The position numbers and the translations under genes are program-made. From Kushneria aurantia DSM 21353 (GTDB lineage Bacteria > Pseudomonadota > Gammaproteobacteria > Pseudomonadales > Halomonadaceae), in NCBI RefSeq assembly GCF_000382245.1, contig NZ_KB907869.1, positions 1 to 64,000 on the forward strand: 64,000 bases of DNA, written 5' to 3'. Position 1 is the first letter of the stretch, and the number at the start of each line of letters is the position of its first letter. Positions 16,735 through 25,803 of this stretch are shown one piece after another. The notes beneath the pieces are model-generated. The model was not told where the DNA came from and ran no database searches. It saw only the letters and a list, made by a program, of their open reading frames with translations.

Positions 16735-17451
16735 TTATGCCGGCCCGGCAGGGGCCAGCCGCCAGCGGCGCGGCGGCGCCCTGGTAGCCAGCGCCGCGCC
16801 GTCGGTCAGCCAGTCGACCAGCTGCGCGACGGTGATCGGCGCGGGTTCGGCGCTGTCGCGTGGCTCGCTGGTCAGCGTGCGACTGCCGGGTTGGTCGCGC
16901 AGAGAGAGCTGCAGAGCCACCGCCGCCGGATACTCGGGGGCGTCGATGCGATAGCGCGCCGGTACCGGCGAGTCGGTCAGCACCAGCACTACGCTGTCGC
17001 ACCCTTCGGCGAGATAGCCGCGGGCCTCGGCAAGCAGCGCCTCGAACTCCTCGCCGGCGGCGGCGATAGCGGCCATTGAGGTGTGGTTGCCGGCGGCAAT
17101 GGAGTAGACGCCGAGTACGGCGTTGTGGACCGACAGGCCGAAGCGCGCCGGCGACAGCGGCTCGCCTGCGGCGAGGGTGTCGAGCATATCCAGCGGCCGG
17201 TGACCGTCGCCGTGGCGCGAGGCGTGCAGTATGGGCACTTCGCCGGCGCCGATATCGAGTTCGCTCAGCAGTTCGCACACCGCGCGCCCCATCGGTGTCA
17301 GACGACGGCGCAGCATGGCCGGCACCGCGGCGGCGGCGGGTCGCTCGTCGGTCATGATGGCGCCACTGTCGGCCCGGCCGGCGCGCTGCGGCAGCCAGCC
17401 ACGCCAGCCGAGCAGCTGTAGTTCGGGGGCAGTGACACGGGGTGAGGACAT
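16735..17451 (-). CDS. Beta-ketoacyl synthase-like chain length factor (ApeC-like)
   Basis: A 238-residue protein resembling the N-terminal half of a condensing enzyme but without the catalytic Cys: the region that would hold TACSS reads YSIAAGNHTSMAA near residue 105. This is the hallmark of the ApeC-type chain length factor, which pairs with a catalytic ketosynthase to set polyene length. ATG 17451 has a GGAG site 8 nt upstream; a TTG at 17469 is less likely. It appears to be the first gene of the APE operon, with the promoter in the 78 bp before 17530. Confidence 0.85.
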   Translation of the reverse strand: MSSPRVTAPELQLLGWRGWLPQRAGRADSGAIMTDERPAAAAVPAMLRRRLTPMGRAVCELLSELDIGAGEVPILHASRHGDGHRPLDMLDTLAAGEPLSPARFGLSVHNAVLGVYSIAAGNHTSMAAIAAAGEEFEALLAEARGYLAEGCDSVVLVLTDSPVPARYRIDAPEYPAAVALQLSLRDQPGSRTLTSEPRDSAEPAPITVAQLVDWLTDGAALATRAPPRRWRLAPAGPA

Positions 17452-17529
17452 GGGGCTCTCCGTAACCAACAGCGGCGATTTTAAGCAGCCCCGGGTGGAT
17501 TGATAAAGCCCGCGCTCTTTGCATGCGCT

Positions 17530-19056
17530 TCAGTTGAAGGATGTCGCGCCCGGTACCGGCGTGCGGCGTCCGCCGCGCTCGGCGGTGTGGCGCAGCCGGC
17601 GCAATACGGCGTCGACGGCGACGTTGAGCAGGGCGGTAAGGGTCAGCAGCGCCACGGCATAGTCGAACTGCAGCCAGGCAAAGCTCGAGTCGATGTGAAA
17701 GCCCAGCGTCGCCACCCCCAGCATGCCGAGCAGGGCGGTTTCGCGCATGATCACCTCGGCGCGGTAGAACAGCAGCGCCAGCAGCCCCGGGTAGACCCCT
17801 GGCAGCAGTTCGTAACTGTACAGGTCAAGGCCGCGCAGCCCCGGCATGCCGGGCGTCAGGCTATCGGCGTGGCGAGCCACCAGAAAGGCGATCAGTGCGC
17901 CGTTGTGCAGCGCCAGTGCCAGCCAGGCGGGCAGCATGGAGGGGCCGGTCAGCAGCAGGAAGATAAAGGCCAGCAGCAGCTCCGGGGTCGAGCGCAGAGC
18001 GATCAGCAGGCCGCCGTTCAGGGTGCGGCTCGGGCGGCTGCCGAAGTGGCGGCTGACCAGTGGCCAACACACCAGGGCCACCGCCAGGCTACCGACGGTG
18101 CCCAGCAGCGCCAGCAGTAGCGTATTGCCGATCGCCGGCAGCAGGTCGGGCAGCCCCGCCAGCCAGCCCGGCAGGGCGGCGAGATCGCCGTTGCGCAGCG
18201 GCGGAGGCCAGATATCGACGCTGACGAACTGCCACACCAGGGTGAAGTCGACCGCCGGCCAGGGGCCCAGCAGCCAGGGCGTAGCCAGCAGCCACAGCGG
18301 CAGCAGACGGCGATGCGCCCACCAGGGCAGGAGTGCGATCAGCAGGTAGAAAATCCACAGCAGCGCGCCGGCTTCATGATAGCGCCCCTGGCGGAAAGCG
18401 CTTTCGAGGTGATAGCCCAGCGTGGGGATACCCACAAAACCCAGCAGTACGCTGGCGCGCAGGGCGCACTCGAAGCGGTAGCGGGTATAGGCGGCCAGCC
18501 GCTGGCGGGCCAGCGGCAGCTCGACGTAGAGAAAGCGTGACAGGCGGTCGGTGGCGCGCGCCAGGGTGTCGCCCGGCGCGCGCTCGACCTGCTCTAGAAT
18601 CTCGGCGTAGACGCGGGCGAAGGTGGCGGCGTAGGGCAGGGCGATGGCGGCCAGCGCGGTAACTGCCGAAAGGCCGAAGACCTGCAGAAAGAGCAGCGCC
18701 CAGAAAAGCTCGTGGATGGCGCGCACGAAGGCGCAGGCGCTACGCAGCAGCGCCGAGCGGTTGAACAGCAGCGCCAGTGGAAAGCCCAGTGCGACACCCA
18801 GCGCGACTCCCCAGAAGGCGAAGGCGATGGTCAGCGCCAGGGCGTGCAGCGGCGACTCGGTAGCGCTGAAGTCGGGCTGTATGAAGCCCGCCAGCATGCG
18901 GCCCAGCTCCGCCCAGGGGGCGCCGGTGGTGATCGACAGATCGGCCAGCGGCAGCAGTACGGCGGTCAGCAGCAGCAGGCCCAGCGTCAGCCGTACCAGC
19001 GGCGCACTGCGAAGGCGCTGTCGCCAGCCGGGTAGCGGGGCGTCAGCGCTGGGCAT
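17530..19056 (-). CDS. PhnE-like ABC permease with two fused membrane domains
   Basis: A 508-residue inner-membrane permease made of two PhnE-type domains in tandem (about residues 20-270 and 280-505). Each has its own EAA-like coupling segment: LLGFVGIPTLGYHLESAF in the first and LLGMLGVATLGFHIDSSF in the second. It should form the full transmembrane pore alone, where other importers use a dimer of single permeases. ATG 19056 overlaps the ATPase stop by 14 bp; an upstream Ser/Thr-rich extension to 19164 is an artefact of overlap. Substrate is set by the binding protein at 19740-20594. Confidence 0.87.
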   Translation of the reverse strand: MPSADAPLPGWRQRLRSAPLVRLTLGLLLLTAVLLPLADLSITTGAPWAELGRMLAGFIQPDFSATESPLHALALTIAFAFWGVALGVALGFPLALLFNRSALLRSACAFVRAIHELFWALLFLQVFGLSAVTALAAIALPYAATFARVYAEILEQVERAPGDTLARATDRLSRFLYVELPLARQRLAAYTRYRFECALRASVLLGFVGIPTLGYHLESAFRQGRYHEAGALLWIFYLLIALLPWWAHRRLLPLWLLATPWLLGPWPAVDFTLVWQFVSVDIWPPPLRNGDLAALPGWLAGLPDLLPAIGNTLLLALLGTVGSLAVALVCWPLVSRHFGSRPSRTLNGGLLIALRSTPELLLAFIFLLLTGPSMLPAWLALALHNGALIAFLVARHADSLTPGMPGLRGLDLYSYELLPGVYPGLLALLFYRAEVIMRETALLGMLGVATLGFHIDSSFAWLQFDYAVALLTLTALLNVAVDAVLRRLRHTAERGGRRTPVPGATSFN

Positions 19057-19735
19057 AGAGGGCGTCGATGCGGCTGCGGTCGAGGGTGTCGACGGGGGCA
19101 TCGAAGACGATGCGGCCGTCAGCGATGGCGATGATACGCTGGAAGTGTTGCAGGGCCAGTTCACGCTGATGCAGTGCCACCACGCTGGTGCTGTGGCGCT
19201 GCTCGGTCAGAGCCAGCAGTTGGCTCGCCTGGCGCGGGTCGACGCTCGAAACCGGTTCGTCGCCGACAAACACCTCGCGGTTCTGATAGAGGGCTCGGCC
19301 GATCATGACGCGCTGGCGCTGACCGCCGGAGAGGCTGTCGACCCGCCGCAACAGCAGCCCGGCCAGCCCCAGTTCGGCCGCCAGCGCGCTGATGTCGTGC
19401 CAGGCGGCGCGGCGCGGACGCACCAGGTTGACGAGATTCTGCCAGCGCGAGAAGGCGTGCAGACGCCCCATGTAGATGTTGTGATAAGCGCTCAGTGACG
19501 GCACCAGCGCATCCGCCTGGGGGCACCAGGCGGCACTGTCGGCGAGCCGTTCGCGCAGTGCCGCCAGCAGTGTCGACTTGCCCGCGCCACTGCGCCCCAG
19601 CAGGGCGACCCGTTCGCCGCGATGCAGGGTCAGGCTGACCCCGGGCAGTATCACCCGGTCGCCGTAGCCGAGGTCGACGCCGTCGAGCTGTAAAAGCGCC
19701 TCGCCCGCTCGTGCGCTGCCGTGGTCCTGCGCCAT
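19043..19735 (-). CDS. PhnC-like ABC transporter ATPase
   Basis: A 230-residue ATPase with Walker A GRSGAGKST near residue 40, Q-loop PQADALVPSL near 70, signature LSGGQRQRV near 140, Walker B VFVGDEPVSSVD near 160 and the switch His in VVALHQRE. It powers the import complex at the inner membrane. ATG 19735 lies 4 bp after the binding-protein stop, giving a compact three-gene operon (binding protein, ATPase, permease). Confidence 0.9.
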   Translation of the reverse strand: MAQDHGSARAGEALLQLDGVDLGYGDRVILPGVSLTLHRGERVALLGRSGAGKSTLLAALRERLADSAAWCPQADALVPSLSAYHNIYMGRLHAFSRWQNLVNLVRPRRAAWHDISALAAELGLAGLLLRRVDSLSGGQRQRVMIGRALYQNREVFVGDEPVSSVDPRQASQLLALTEQRHSTSVVALHQRELALQHFQRIIAIADGRIVFDAPVDTLDRSRIDALYAQR

Positions 19736-19739
19736 GGCG

Positions 19740-20594
19740 TCAGGGGCGCAGCAGATCGAGCGCCTGCCCCGTCTCCTCGATGGGGGCGTAGTCGTCGTTG
19801 TCGGCGGCAATGAAGCCGGAGCGGGGAAAGCTCTCCAGCAGGCTCGGGTCGCTCATCGACAGCAGGGCCTGCTGAATCTGCGCGGTGGTATCGTCGCCAA
19901 AGCGTTCATCGACATCGCCGCGAATGGTCCATTGATAGTCGGGATAGGGCGGCGTCTGCCAGATCACTTTCACCTCGTCGCTATCGACCCGACCGTCGGC
20001 CACGGCGGCATCCCACACCTTGTAGTTGACCGCGCCCACGTCGAAGCTGCCGGCGGCCACCAGCGCAATAGTGCGGCTGTGATCGCCGGAGAAACCGACC
20101 CGTGAGAAGATTGCCTGCGGCGACGCATTGAAGCGCTGGCGCAGGTAATACTCCGGCATCAGCCGGCCCGACGTCGAGGTTCGGGCGCCGAAGGTAAAGC
20201 TCATACCTTCCATGTCCTCGGGCAGCTGCGACTGATCGGCGGCCAGTCCGGTATCGGCGCCGGCAATGAAGTAGCTGCGAAATTCGGCGTCCTCCACGCC
20301 CTGGGCGATCGCCTGCGAACCGGGCACCAGCGCGCGTGCCTGGACGCCGGTCAGGCCGCCGAACCAGGCCAGCTGCACCTGATTGTTACGAAAGGCGCTG
20401 ACCGCCGCCGGATAGGACTTGACCGGCACGTACTCGACATCCAGCCCGGTCTGCTCGGCGAGATAATCGGCGACTCGCTCGAAGCGTTCGACCAGTCGTG
20501 CCTCGTCCTCGTCGGGGATGGCGGTGAAATGAAAGGTTTCGGCATGAACGCTACCGGCAGCGAGTGCCAGCGCAAGGGCGGAAAGCCAACGCAT
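19740..20594 (-). CDS. PhnD-like periplasmic binding protein, selenate/phosphonate type
   Basis: A 284-residue secreted protein with signal peptide MRWLSALALALAAGSVHA. The mature sequence matches PhnD-like oxyanion binders: YPAAVSAFRNNQVQLAWFGG near residue 62 and VAAGSFDVGAVNYKVWD near 188. Proteins with this signature are often labelled putative selenate ABC binding proteins; phosphite or phosphonate are also possible, and no phosphonate catabolic genes are nearby. First gene of the importer operon. Confidence 0.85.
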   Translation of the reverse strand: MRWLSALALALAAGSVHAETFHFTAIPDEDEARLVERFERVADYLAEQTGLDVEYVPVKSYPAAVSAFRNNQVQLAWFGGLTGVQARALVPGSQAIAQGVEDAEFRSYFIAGADTGLAADQSQLPEDMEGMSFTFGARTSTSGRLMPEYYLRQRFNASPQAIFSRVGFSGDHSRTIALVAAGSFDVGAVNYKVWDAAVADGRVDSDEVKVIWQTPPYPDYQWTIRGDVDERFGDDTTAQIQQALLSMSDPSLLESFPRSGFIAADNDDYAPIEETGQALDLLRP

Positions 20595-21038
20595 CGGGGA
20601 AACTCCTCAGAGTGCGTGCTTGAAAGGGAGCGTTATTGAAGTAGTCGCGTGGATCGTGCTCCGGCATCCTGGCACGCTGACCGGTTAATACAACCCCCGG
20701 TGGTTTGTGGCTGATGACCGGCCGGCGCGATACCGTATCGTGAAGGGCGCCGGATGTTCACGCGGACGGCTGAAGTGTGTCATACATTGGTCTAATAATA
20801 TGGAGCAAAGCGACAAAATCAGGGGTCGAAAAGGCAAAAGAGCGTCCCCTCTCGCCATGATGGCTGATATCATTGAAGCATATACAGCCACTGTAGTGTC
20901 CGGCTATGGTCATACCATAGCGCTGCAAACTGCTGCTGTTACGCTGCGGGTTGCAACCACCGAAACGATCATTTGCGAGGGTGACGAGCCGATGTCCAGG
21001 GTTGTCGCAGTTCCGGCCGGATCGAAAGGGAGCACGGC
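20595..21038. other. Divergent intergenic region between ABC operon and zwf
   Basis: 444 bp that must hold the promoters of the ABC importer (leftward) and of zwf-pgl-eda (rightward). An open frame at 20707-21042 has no ribosome binding site or recognisable product and is not taken as a gene. Contains the palindrome at 20904-20920 and an AT-rich stretch around 20781-20830. Confidence 0.5.
20904..20920. promoter_or_regulatory. Palindrome upstream of zwf (candidate operator)
   Basis: Perfect inverted repeat CTATGGT-CAT-ACCATAG, 119-135 bp before the zwf start. It does not match the HexR consensus (TGTARTWWWAYTACA) known from other gammaproteobacterial zwf genes, so if it is an operator it binds something else. 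Confidence 0.4.
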
Positions 21039-22520
21039 ATGAGTTTAAAGGACGACACCAGTACTGCCGTCGATCTGGCCCTGTTCGGGGCGCTGGGTGA
21101 TCTCGCCCTGCGCAAGCTCTACGTGGCACTTTACCATCTTGATCGTGAAGGCCTGATGGCCGACGAGACGCGCGTTCTGGGGCTGGCCCGACAGGATTAC
21201 GACGGCGATGCCTTTCGCGCCAGGGTGCGCGATGCGCTGGAGTCGCGCGTGCGCGCCGACGAGCGCAGCGAAGAGAGCATGACGCGTTTTCTCGGCCGGC
21301 TCGAATATCGACAGGTCGATTTCAAAACGCCCGGCGACTACGCCGCTATCGCCCAATGGCGCAGCGACAGCAGCCTGCCGCTGACCATCTATCTGTCGGT
21401 GCCGGCGGCGCTTTACGGCGATATCTGCTCGAGTCTCTCCAGCGCTGGCTGTCTTGACGACGCCTCACGGGTGGTGGTCGAAAAACCGATCGGCTACTCG
21501 CTGGAGAGTTCGCAGGAGATCAACGACGCCATTGGTGCGGTATTCGACGAGAGCCGCATCTACCGCATCGACCACTATCTGGGCAAGGAGACGGTGCAGA
21601 ACCTGCTGGCCCTGCGCTTTGCCAACCCGCTGTTTGGCGGCCAGTGGAACCAGTCGCACATCTCCCACGTCGAGATCACCGTGGCCGAAACGGTGGGTAT
21701 CGAAGGGCGTTGGGGCTACTTCGACCAGGCCGGTCAGCTGCGCGACATGGTGCAGAACCACCTGATGCAGCTTTTGTGCATGATTGCCATGGACCCGCCT
21801 TCCAGTCTCGATGCCGACAGCATCCGCGACGAAAAGGTCAAGGTGCTCAAGGCGCTGCGGCCGATCGACAGTGAGCGGCTCAATACCGATGTGGTGCGCG
21901 GGCAGTACATTGGCGGCACCATCGGGGGCAAGGCGGTGCCGGGCTATCTCGACGAAGAGGGCGCCAACGTCGATTCGCGTACCGAAACCTTCGTCGCCTT
22001 CAAGACCGAGATTCAGAACTGGCGCTGGGCCGGCGTGCCTTTCTATCTGCGCACCGGCAAGCGCATGCCGGAGAAGCTGTCACAGATCGTGATTCACTTC
22101 CGGCCCCAGTCGCACTACATTTTCGACCCCGATCAGCGCAGCATGGCGACCAACCGCCTGATCATCCGGCTGCAGCCGGACGAGGGCATCGCCCTGCAGG
22201 TGCTGACCAAGGACAGCGGGCTGGACAAGGGCATGCGCCTGCGTACCGGGCCGCTGTATCTGGACTTTCATACCGCCTTCCCCAGCGCGCGCATTCCCGA
22301 TGCCTACGAGCGTCTGCTGCTCGAGGTCATGAAAGGGCAGCAGTATCTGTTCGTGCGTCGCGATGAGATCGAATATTCGTGGCGCTGGGTCGATCGCCTG
22401 ATCGACGGCTGGGAGTCCCGCGACATGGCGCCGCGGCGCTATCCGGCGGGCTCCTGGGGGCCGGTATCATCGATTGCCATGATTACCCAGGATGGACGCA
22501 GCTGGTATGAAGACTACTGA
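21039..22520 (+). CDS. zwf: Glucose-6-phosphate 1-dehydrogenase
   Basis: A 493-residue enzyme that oxidises glucose-6-phosphate to 6-phosphogluconolactone with NAD(P)+. The nucleotide-binding [12 protein letters not shown] is at residues 15-26 and the substrate-binding/catalytic [12 protein letters not shown] near residue 177; [10 protein letters not shown] lies near 335. Full length. A clear AAAGGGAG site precedes ATG 21039. First gene of zwf-pgl-eda; it overlaps pgl by 14 bp. Confidence 0.97.
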   Translation: MSLKDDTSTAVDLALFGALGDLALRKLYVALYHLDREGLMADETRVLGLARQDYDGDAFRARVRDALESRVRADERSEESMTRFLGRLEYRQVDFKTPGDYAAIAQWRSDSSLPLTIYLSVPAALYGDICSSLSSAGCLDDASRVVVEKPIGYSLESSQEINDAIGAVFDESRIYRIDHYLGKETVQNLLALRFANPLFGGQWNQSHISHVEITVAETVGIEGRWGYFDQAGQLRDMVQNHLMQLLCMIAMDPPSSLDADSIRDEKVKVLKALRPIDSERLNTDVVRGQYIGGTIGGKAVPGYLDEEGANVDSRTETFVAFKTEIQNWRWAGVPFYLRTGKRMPEKLSQIVIHFRPQSHYIFDPDQRSMATNRLIIRLQPDEGIALQVLTKDSGLDKGMRLRTGPLYLDFHTAFPSARIPDAYERLLLEVMKGQQYLFVRRDEIEYSWRWVDRLIDGWESRDMAPRRYPAGSWGPVSSIAMITQDGRSWYEDY

Positions 22521-23187
22521 AACCCCGGACGAGCGCTCTCGTCTCGCCCTCGATCTGGCCCGCAGCGTCGCCGTGGCGCTGGAAGAAGACCTGAGCCGTC
22601 AGCAGCGGGTCACGCTGGTGGTTTCCGGCGGCAGCACGCCAAAGCCTTTTCTGCAGGCGCTGAGTGCCATCGAGCTGCCCTGGTCGCGGGTCGACGTGAC
22701 GCTGGCCGATGAGCGCTGGGTGGCGATCGATGACGATGACAGCAACGATCGTTTCGTACGCACGCATCTGCTGATCAACCATGCGGCGCAGGCGTGCTTT
22801 CATTCGCTGGTCAACGACGCGGCCGGTCCGGAGGAGGGCGCCGCCGAGGTCGGTGAGCGCATCGCAGCGCTGAGCTGGCCGGCCAGCGTGGTGGTGCTGG
22901 GTATGGGGGGTGATGGCCATACGGCGTCGCTGTTTCCCGACAGTGAGCAGCTGAGCGCCGGTCTGGAGAGCGATGAGACGGTGATCGCGGCGCATGCGCC
23001 CAGCGTGTCGCAGCCGCGTATCAGCCTGACCCGCCACAGGCTGATGCAGTCGCGGCGACGCTACCTGCATCTCACCGGTGAGGATAAAAAGCGCACTTTG
23101 GCGGCCGCGATGGCCGGCAGCGACGTTCACGAGCTGCCGATCCGCGCTTTTCTCGACGCCTCACTGGCACTTTACTGGGCTCCGTGA
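22507..23187 (+). CDS. pgl: 6-phosphogluconolactonase
   Basis: A 226-residue enzyme that hydrolyses 6-phosphogluconolactone. Motifs [12 protein letters not shown] (near residue 37), [10 protein letters not shown] (near 62) and [17 protein letters not shown] (near 128) are typical of the DevB/Pgl family. The ATG at 22507 is chosen over 22492 because it gives the usual short N-terminus. Translationally coupled to zwf. Confidence 0.95.
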   Translation: MKTTETPDERSRLALDLARSVAVALEEDLSRQQRVTLVVSGGSTPKPFLQALSAIELPWSRVDVTLADERWVAIDDDDSNDRFVRTHLLINHAAQACFHSLVNDAAGPEEGAAEVGERIAALSWPASVVVLGMGGDGHTASLFPDSEQLSAGLESDETVIAAHAPSVSQPRISLTRHRLMQSRRRYLHLTGEDKKRTLAAAMAGSDVHELPIRAFLDASLALYWAP

Positions 23188-23243
23188 CAGGATAAATTAT
23201 CGGCTGTCGGGTCCTGCATGGATCGACGGCAACAGGAGGTTCT

Positions 23244-23906
23244 ATGCCATCTGATAAACAGCTTCCCTCCACGCGCACTACCGAGCTTGACAGTATCTGT
23301 CAGCGCGTCAGCGTCATTCCGGTACTGACCATCAACCGGCTGGAGGACGCCGTGCCGCTGTGCCGTGCGCTCTACGAAGGCGGACTGACGGTGCTGGAAA
23401 TCACCCTGCGTACCGACTGTGCCATGGAGGCGCTGCTGCGACTGCGCGATGAACTGCCGGAGGCCAGCATCGGCGCCGGTACCGTGCTGACGCCGGCCCA
23501 GTATCGCCGCGCCGAGGATGCCGGGGTCGATTTCGTGGTCACACCGGGGACCACCGACCGCCTCTATGAATACGGTATCCAGAGCCATGTACCGCTGCTG
23601 CCCGGCGTCTCCACGCCCACCGAGCTGATGACCGGCTGGCAGTATGGCTACCGCCGCTTCAAGTTCTTTCCCGCCGAAGCCAGCGGCGGCGTTGCGGCGC
23701 TCAAGTCGATGGCCGGACCCTTCCGGGACGTGCACTTCTGCCCGACCGGCGGGATCACGCCTGACAACGCCGCCAACTATCTCAGGCTGCGCAACGTAAT
23801 GTGCGTGGGCGGCACCTGGGTGGCGCCAAAGGAGATGATCGAAGAGGAGAACTGGGACGCTATCCGCGATATCGCCCGCGAAACCGTCGAAACGGTCAAA
23901 TACTGA
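23244..23906 (+). CDS. eda: 2-dehydro-3-deoxyphosphogluconate (KDPG/KHG) aldolase
   Basis: A 220-residue class I aldolase that splits KDPG into pyruvate and glyceraldehyde-3-phosphate. It has the catalytic Glu in LEITLRT near residue 50, TPGTTDRL near 107, and the Schiff-base Lys in RFKFFPAEASGG near 139. AGGAGG ribosome binding site before ATG 23244. Together with zwf and pgl it points to Entner-Doudoroff use, although edd is not in the window. Confidence 0.97.
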   Translation: MPSDKQLPSTRTTELDSICQRVSVIPVLTINRLEDAVPLCRALYEGGLTVLEITLRTDCAMEALLRLRDELPEASIGAGTVLTPAQYRRAEDAGVDFVVTPGTTDRLYEYGIQSHVPLLPGVSTPTELMTGWQYGYRRFKFFPAEASGGVAALKSMAGPFRDVHFCPTGGITPDNAANYLRLRNVMCVGGTWVAPKEMIEEENWDAIRDIARETVETVKY

Positions 23907-23970
23907 ACTGCATGAGGCGGGCTGAACGGCTCGCCGCAACCCTCTCTCTCGGCAGCCTCGGCTGTTGTTT

Positions 23971-23998
23971 GCCCGTCTGTTCGCAGGCGGGCTTTTTT
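23971..23998 (+). terminator. Rho-independent terminator of zwf-pgl-eda
   Basis: Nine-pair stem GCCCGTCTG/CAGGCGGGC with a TTCG tetraloop, followed by six T residues, 65 bp after eda. Confidence 0.9.
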
Positions 23999-24064
23999 GC
24001 ATCCGTCTACCGAACCGGCAAGTGTCGGCATTGATTCGTCGCCGCCACGCCCGGCGGGGCTGTC

Positions 24065-24931
24065 TCAGGGCACCCGGAAGGCGCGCGCCGCTTCCAGCAG
24101 CGCGAACCACTCGGGGCGCGACAGGGTCAGGCCGGCATCGCTTGCCAGCGTGCGCAGGCGTTTCTCGCGCAGCGTACCGACCACCGGCACCGGGCGGCCG
24201 GGCAGGGTGGTCAGCCACGCCAGCGCGACGCCCGCCGGGCTGACGTTGTGGCGCCGGGCAAGATCGCCGAGCATCTGGCCCAGCTGGTTTTCGAAAATGC
24301 GTCCGCCCCATAGCGGCGAGCAGGCCAGCCCGGTCATGCCGTCCTGCTGAAGGCTCTGCCACAGGCCGTCGAAAAGCACCGTGTTGTGGGCCACCGACAG
24401 CGGCAGCTGCTGGCAGGCCAGCGGTGTCTGCATGGCGGACTGCAGGTGACGCCACTGGGCCGGCAGGAAGTTGGCCACGCCCACTCTTTTGACGCGGCCG
24501 TCGGCGATGAAGGCGTCGAGCGCACGCCCGGTCGCCGCGACGTCCATCAGCGGGTCGGGCCGCATCAGCAGCAGGGTGTCGATCCGCTCGACGCCCAGCG
24601 CTTTCAGCACCCCTGTCAGGGAGCGTTCGAGCCCCTCGGGGCTGGTGTCATAGTGCTTGGTTCCCATTCCCGACGAGTCCTGCAGCGCCGGAATCACGCC
24701 CAGTCGCACCACCAGCCGCATGTTGCGGGCGAGATCGGCGTCCAGGCCGATGGCGCGCCCCAGCAGATCGGTGAACTCACCGCCGCCGTCGATGGGAGCG
24801 TGGTCGAACCAGTGCAGACCCTCGTCGACGCGCGACGACAGCCAGCGTGCCAGTCCGGCCGAGGACAGCAGGGCATCGTAGCGATGCAACCGGCTCAGGC
24901 CGATGACAAAGGGGGCGTCGACCATGCTCAT
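24065..24931 (-). CDS. Aldo/keto reductase homologue lacking catalytic residues (YdhF-like)
   Basis: A 288-residue protein with the AKR (beta/alpha)8 layout, closest by eye to E. coli YdhF (shared FDHA, RPDPLMD, VGVANFLPAQ, QWF). The catalytic tetrad Asp-Tyr-Lys-His is largely gone. Asp remains in WFDHA, but the Tyr position reads Asp (HAPIDGGGEF, normally xIYG), the Lys position reads Arg (LVVRLGV, normally SKCG) and the His position reads Met (LLLMRPDP, normally LIHRPDP). It is therefore probably not an active reductase. It is the last gene of a glk-mutarotase operon and starts on an ATGA overlap, so a sugar-sensing or structural role is possible; this is inference. Confidence 0.82.
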   Translation of the reverse strand: MSMVDAPFVIGLSRLHRYDALLSSAGLARWLSSRVDEGLHWFDHAPIDGGGEFTDLLGRAIGLDADLARNMRLVVRLGVIPALQDSSGMGTKHYDTSPEGLERSLTGVLKALGVERIDTLLLMRPDPLMDVAATGRALDAFIADGRVKRVGVANFLPAQWRHLQSAMQTPLACQQLPLSVAHNTVLFDGLWQSLQQDGMTGLACSPLWGGRIFENQLGQMLGDLARRHNVSPAGVALAWLTTLPGRPVPVVGTLREKRLRTLASDAGLTLSRPEWFALLEAARAFRVP

Positions 24932-25803
24932 GGCGCAGTGGGCTCCGCGGGTTCGGCGCTGATGTGCAGCGCCAGCAGGTGCTGGGCGCCCGGGGCGAGC
25001 CACACCGGGTCGAGGCGGGTGCAGGCCGGCTCGATGCAGAGGAAGGCGTAGCGCTGTTCATCGGGAACGTCACCCGGGGCGCTGTCGCCGGGATGCCATA
25101 CCACGCTCGAGTCGCTGCCCTGTTTGGCGATGCGCAGACGGCGCTGGCCGTCGTCGAGCAGTAGCGGTCGGCTCGAGTGGTAGATACGATCCAGCGCGCC
25201 GCGCACGCCCAGTTCGCCATTCTGATCGCGCTCGGCGAAGTCGTCGAGCTTGTCGAGATAGCGCGCGCCGGCCAGCCCTTCGACACGCGCGCGATGAACG
25301 TCCGCTACGGCGAAATAGGCGTGCAGCGCCTGGGTCAGTTTGAGCGGCGTCTCGCCGCGATGCTCGGTGATCAGTTCCAGCTCCAGCCGCCGGGCGTTGG
25401 CGCGAATGACCAGCCGCGGTGCGAGCTGGTCATGCAGCGGTTTTTCGGGGGAGAGGTGAATTTCGACGCCCCCTTCGATCTCTTCGTCGATGGCGTCGAT
25501 GCGCCAGTCGGCGGTGCGCGCCAGGCCGTGCATGGGCCCCTGGCCATCTTCCGGCTCGGCGAACCAGGGCCAGCACAGCGGTACACCGCCGCGAATGGCG
25601 CCGGGCACTGCTTTGGGTGTCGGGGTCGTCCACAGCCAGCCGCGCTCGCCGGCGGGGGCGTAGTGCAGCAGGTGAGCGCCCTGGCGCGACACGATCAGCT
25701 CGCCCCAGGACTCGTTGATGACCAGCAGGGAGCGGCCCTGCCAATCAGCGTCGCGGCGTCCACGGGTCGCGCTCAGCAGATCTGCAAACGTCTCCGCAGT
25801 CAT
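24928..25803 (-). CDS. D-hexose-6-phosphate mutarotase (YeaD-like)
   Basis: A 291-residue galactose-mutarotase-fold protein that interconverts alpha and beta glucose-6-phosphate. Typical features are GAHLLHYAPAGERGWLWTT (near residue 38), GGVPLCWPWFAEPE (near 70) and HAYFAVADVHRARVEGL (near 162). Start ATG 25803 overlaps the glk stop; a longer frame to 26151 is a shadow inside glk. Mutarotase after glucokinase fits feeding of Zwf, which uses the beta anomer. Confidence 0.92.
   Translation of the reverse strand: MTAETFADLLSATRGRRDADWQGRSLLVINESWGELIVSRQGAHLLHYAPAGERGWLWTTPTPKAVPGAIRGGVPLCWPWFAEPEDGQGPMHGLARTADWRIDAIDEEIEGGVEIHLSPEKPLHDQLAPRLVIRANARRLELELITEHRGETPLKLTQALHAYFAVADVHRARVEGLAGARYLDKLDDFAERDQNGELGVRGALDRIYHSSRPLLLDDGQRRLRIAKQGSDSSVVWHPGDSAPGDVPDEQRYAFLCIEPACTRLDPVWLAPGAQHLLALHISAEPAEPTAP

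Noticed and set aside
20707-21042. 111-codon frame before zwf
   Set aside because: No ribosome binding site, composition unlike its neighbours, and it covers the zwf leader with its palindrome.
24065-24931. Treating the aldo/keto reductase homologue as a decaying pseudogene
   Set aside because: The frame is intact, of normal length, in operon overlap and keeps the structural motifs; only catalytic residues are changed.
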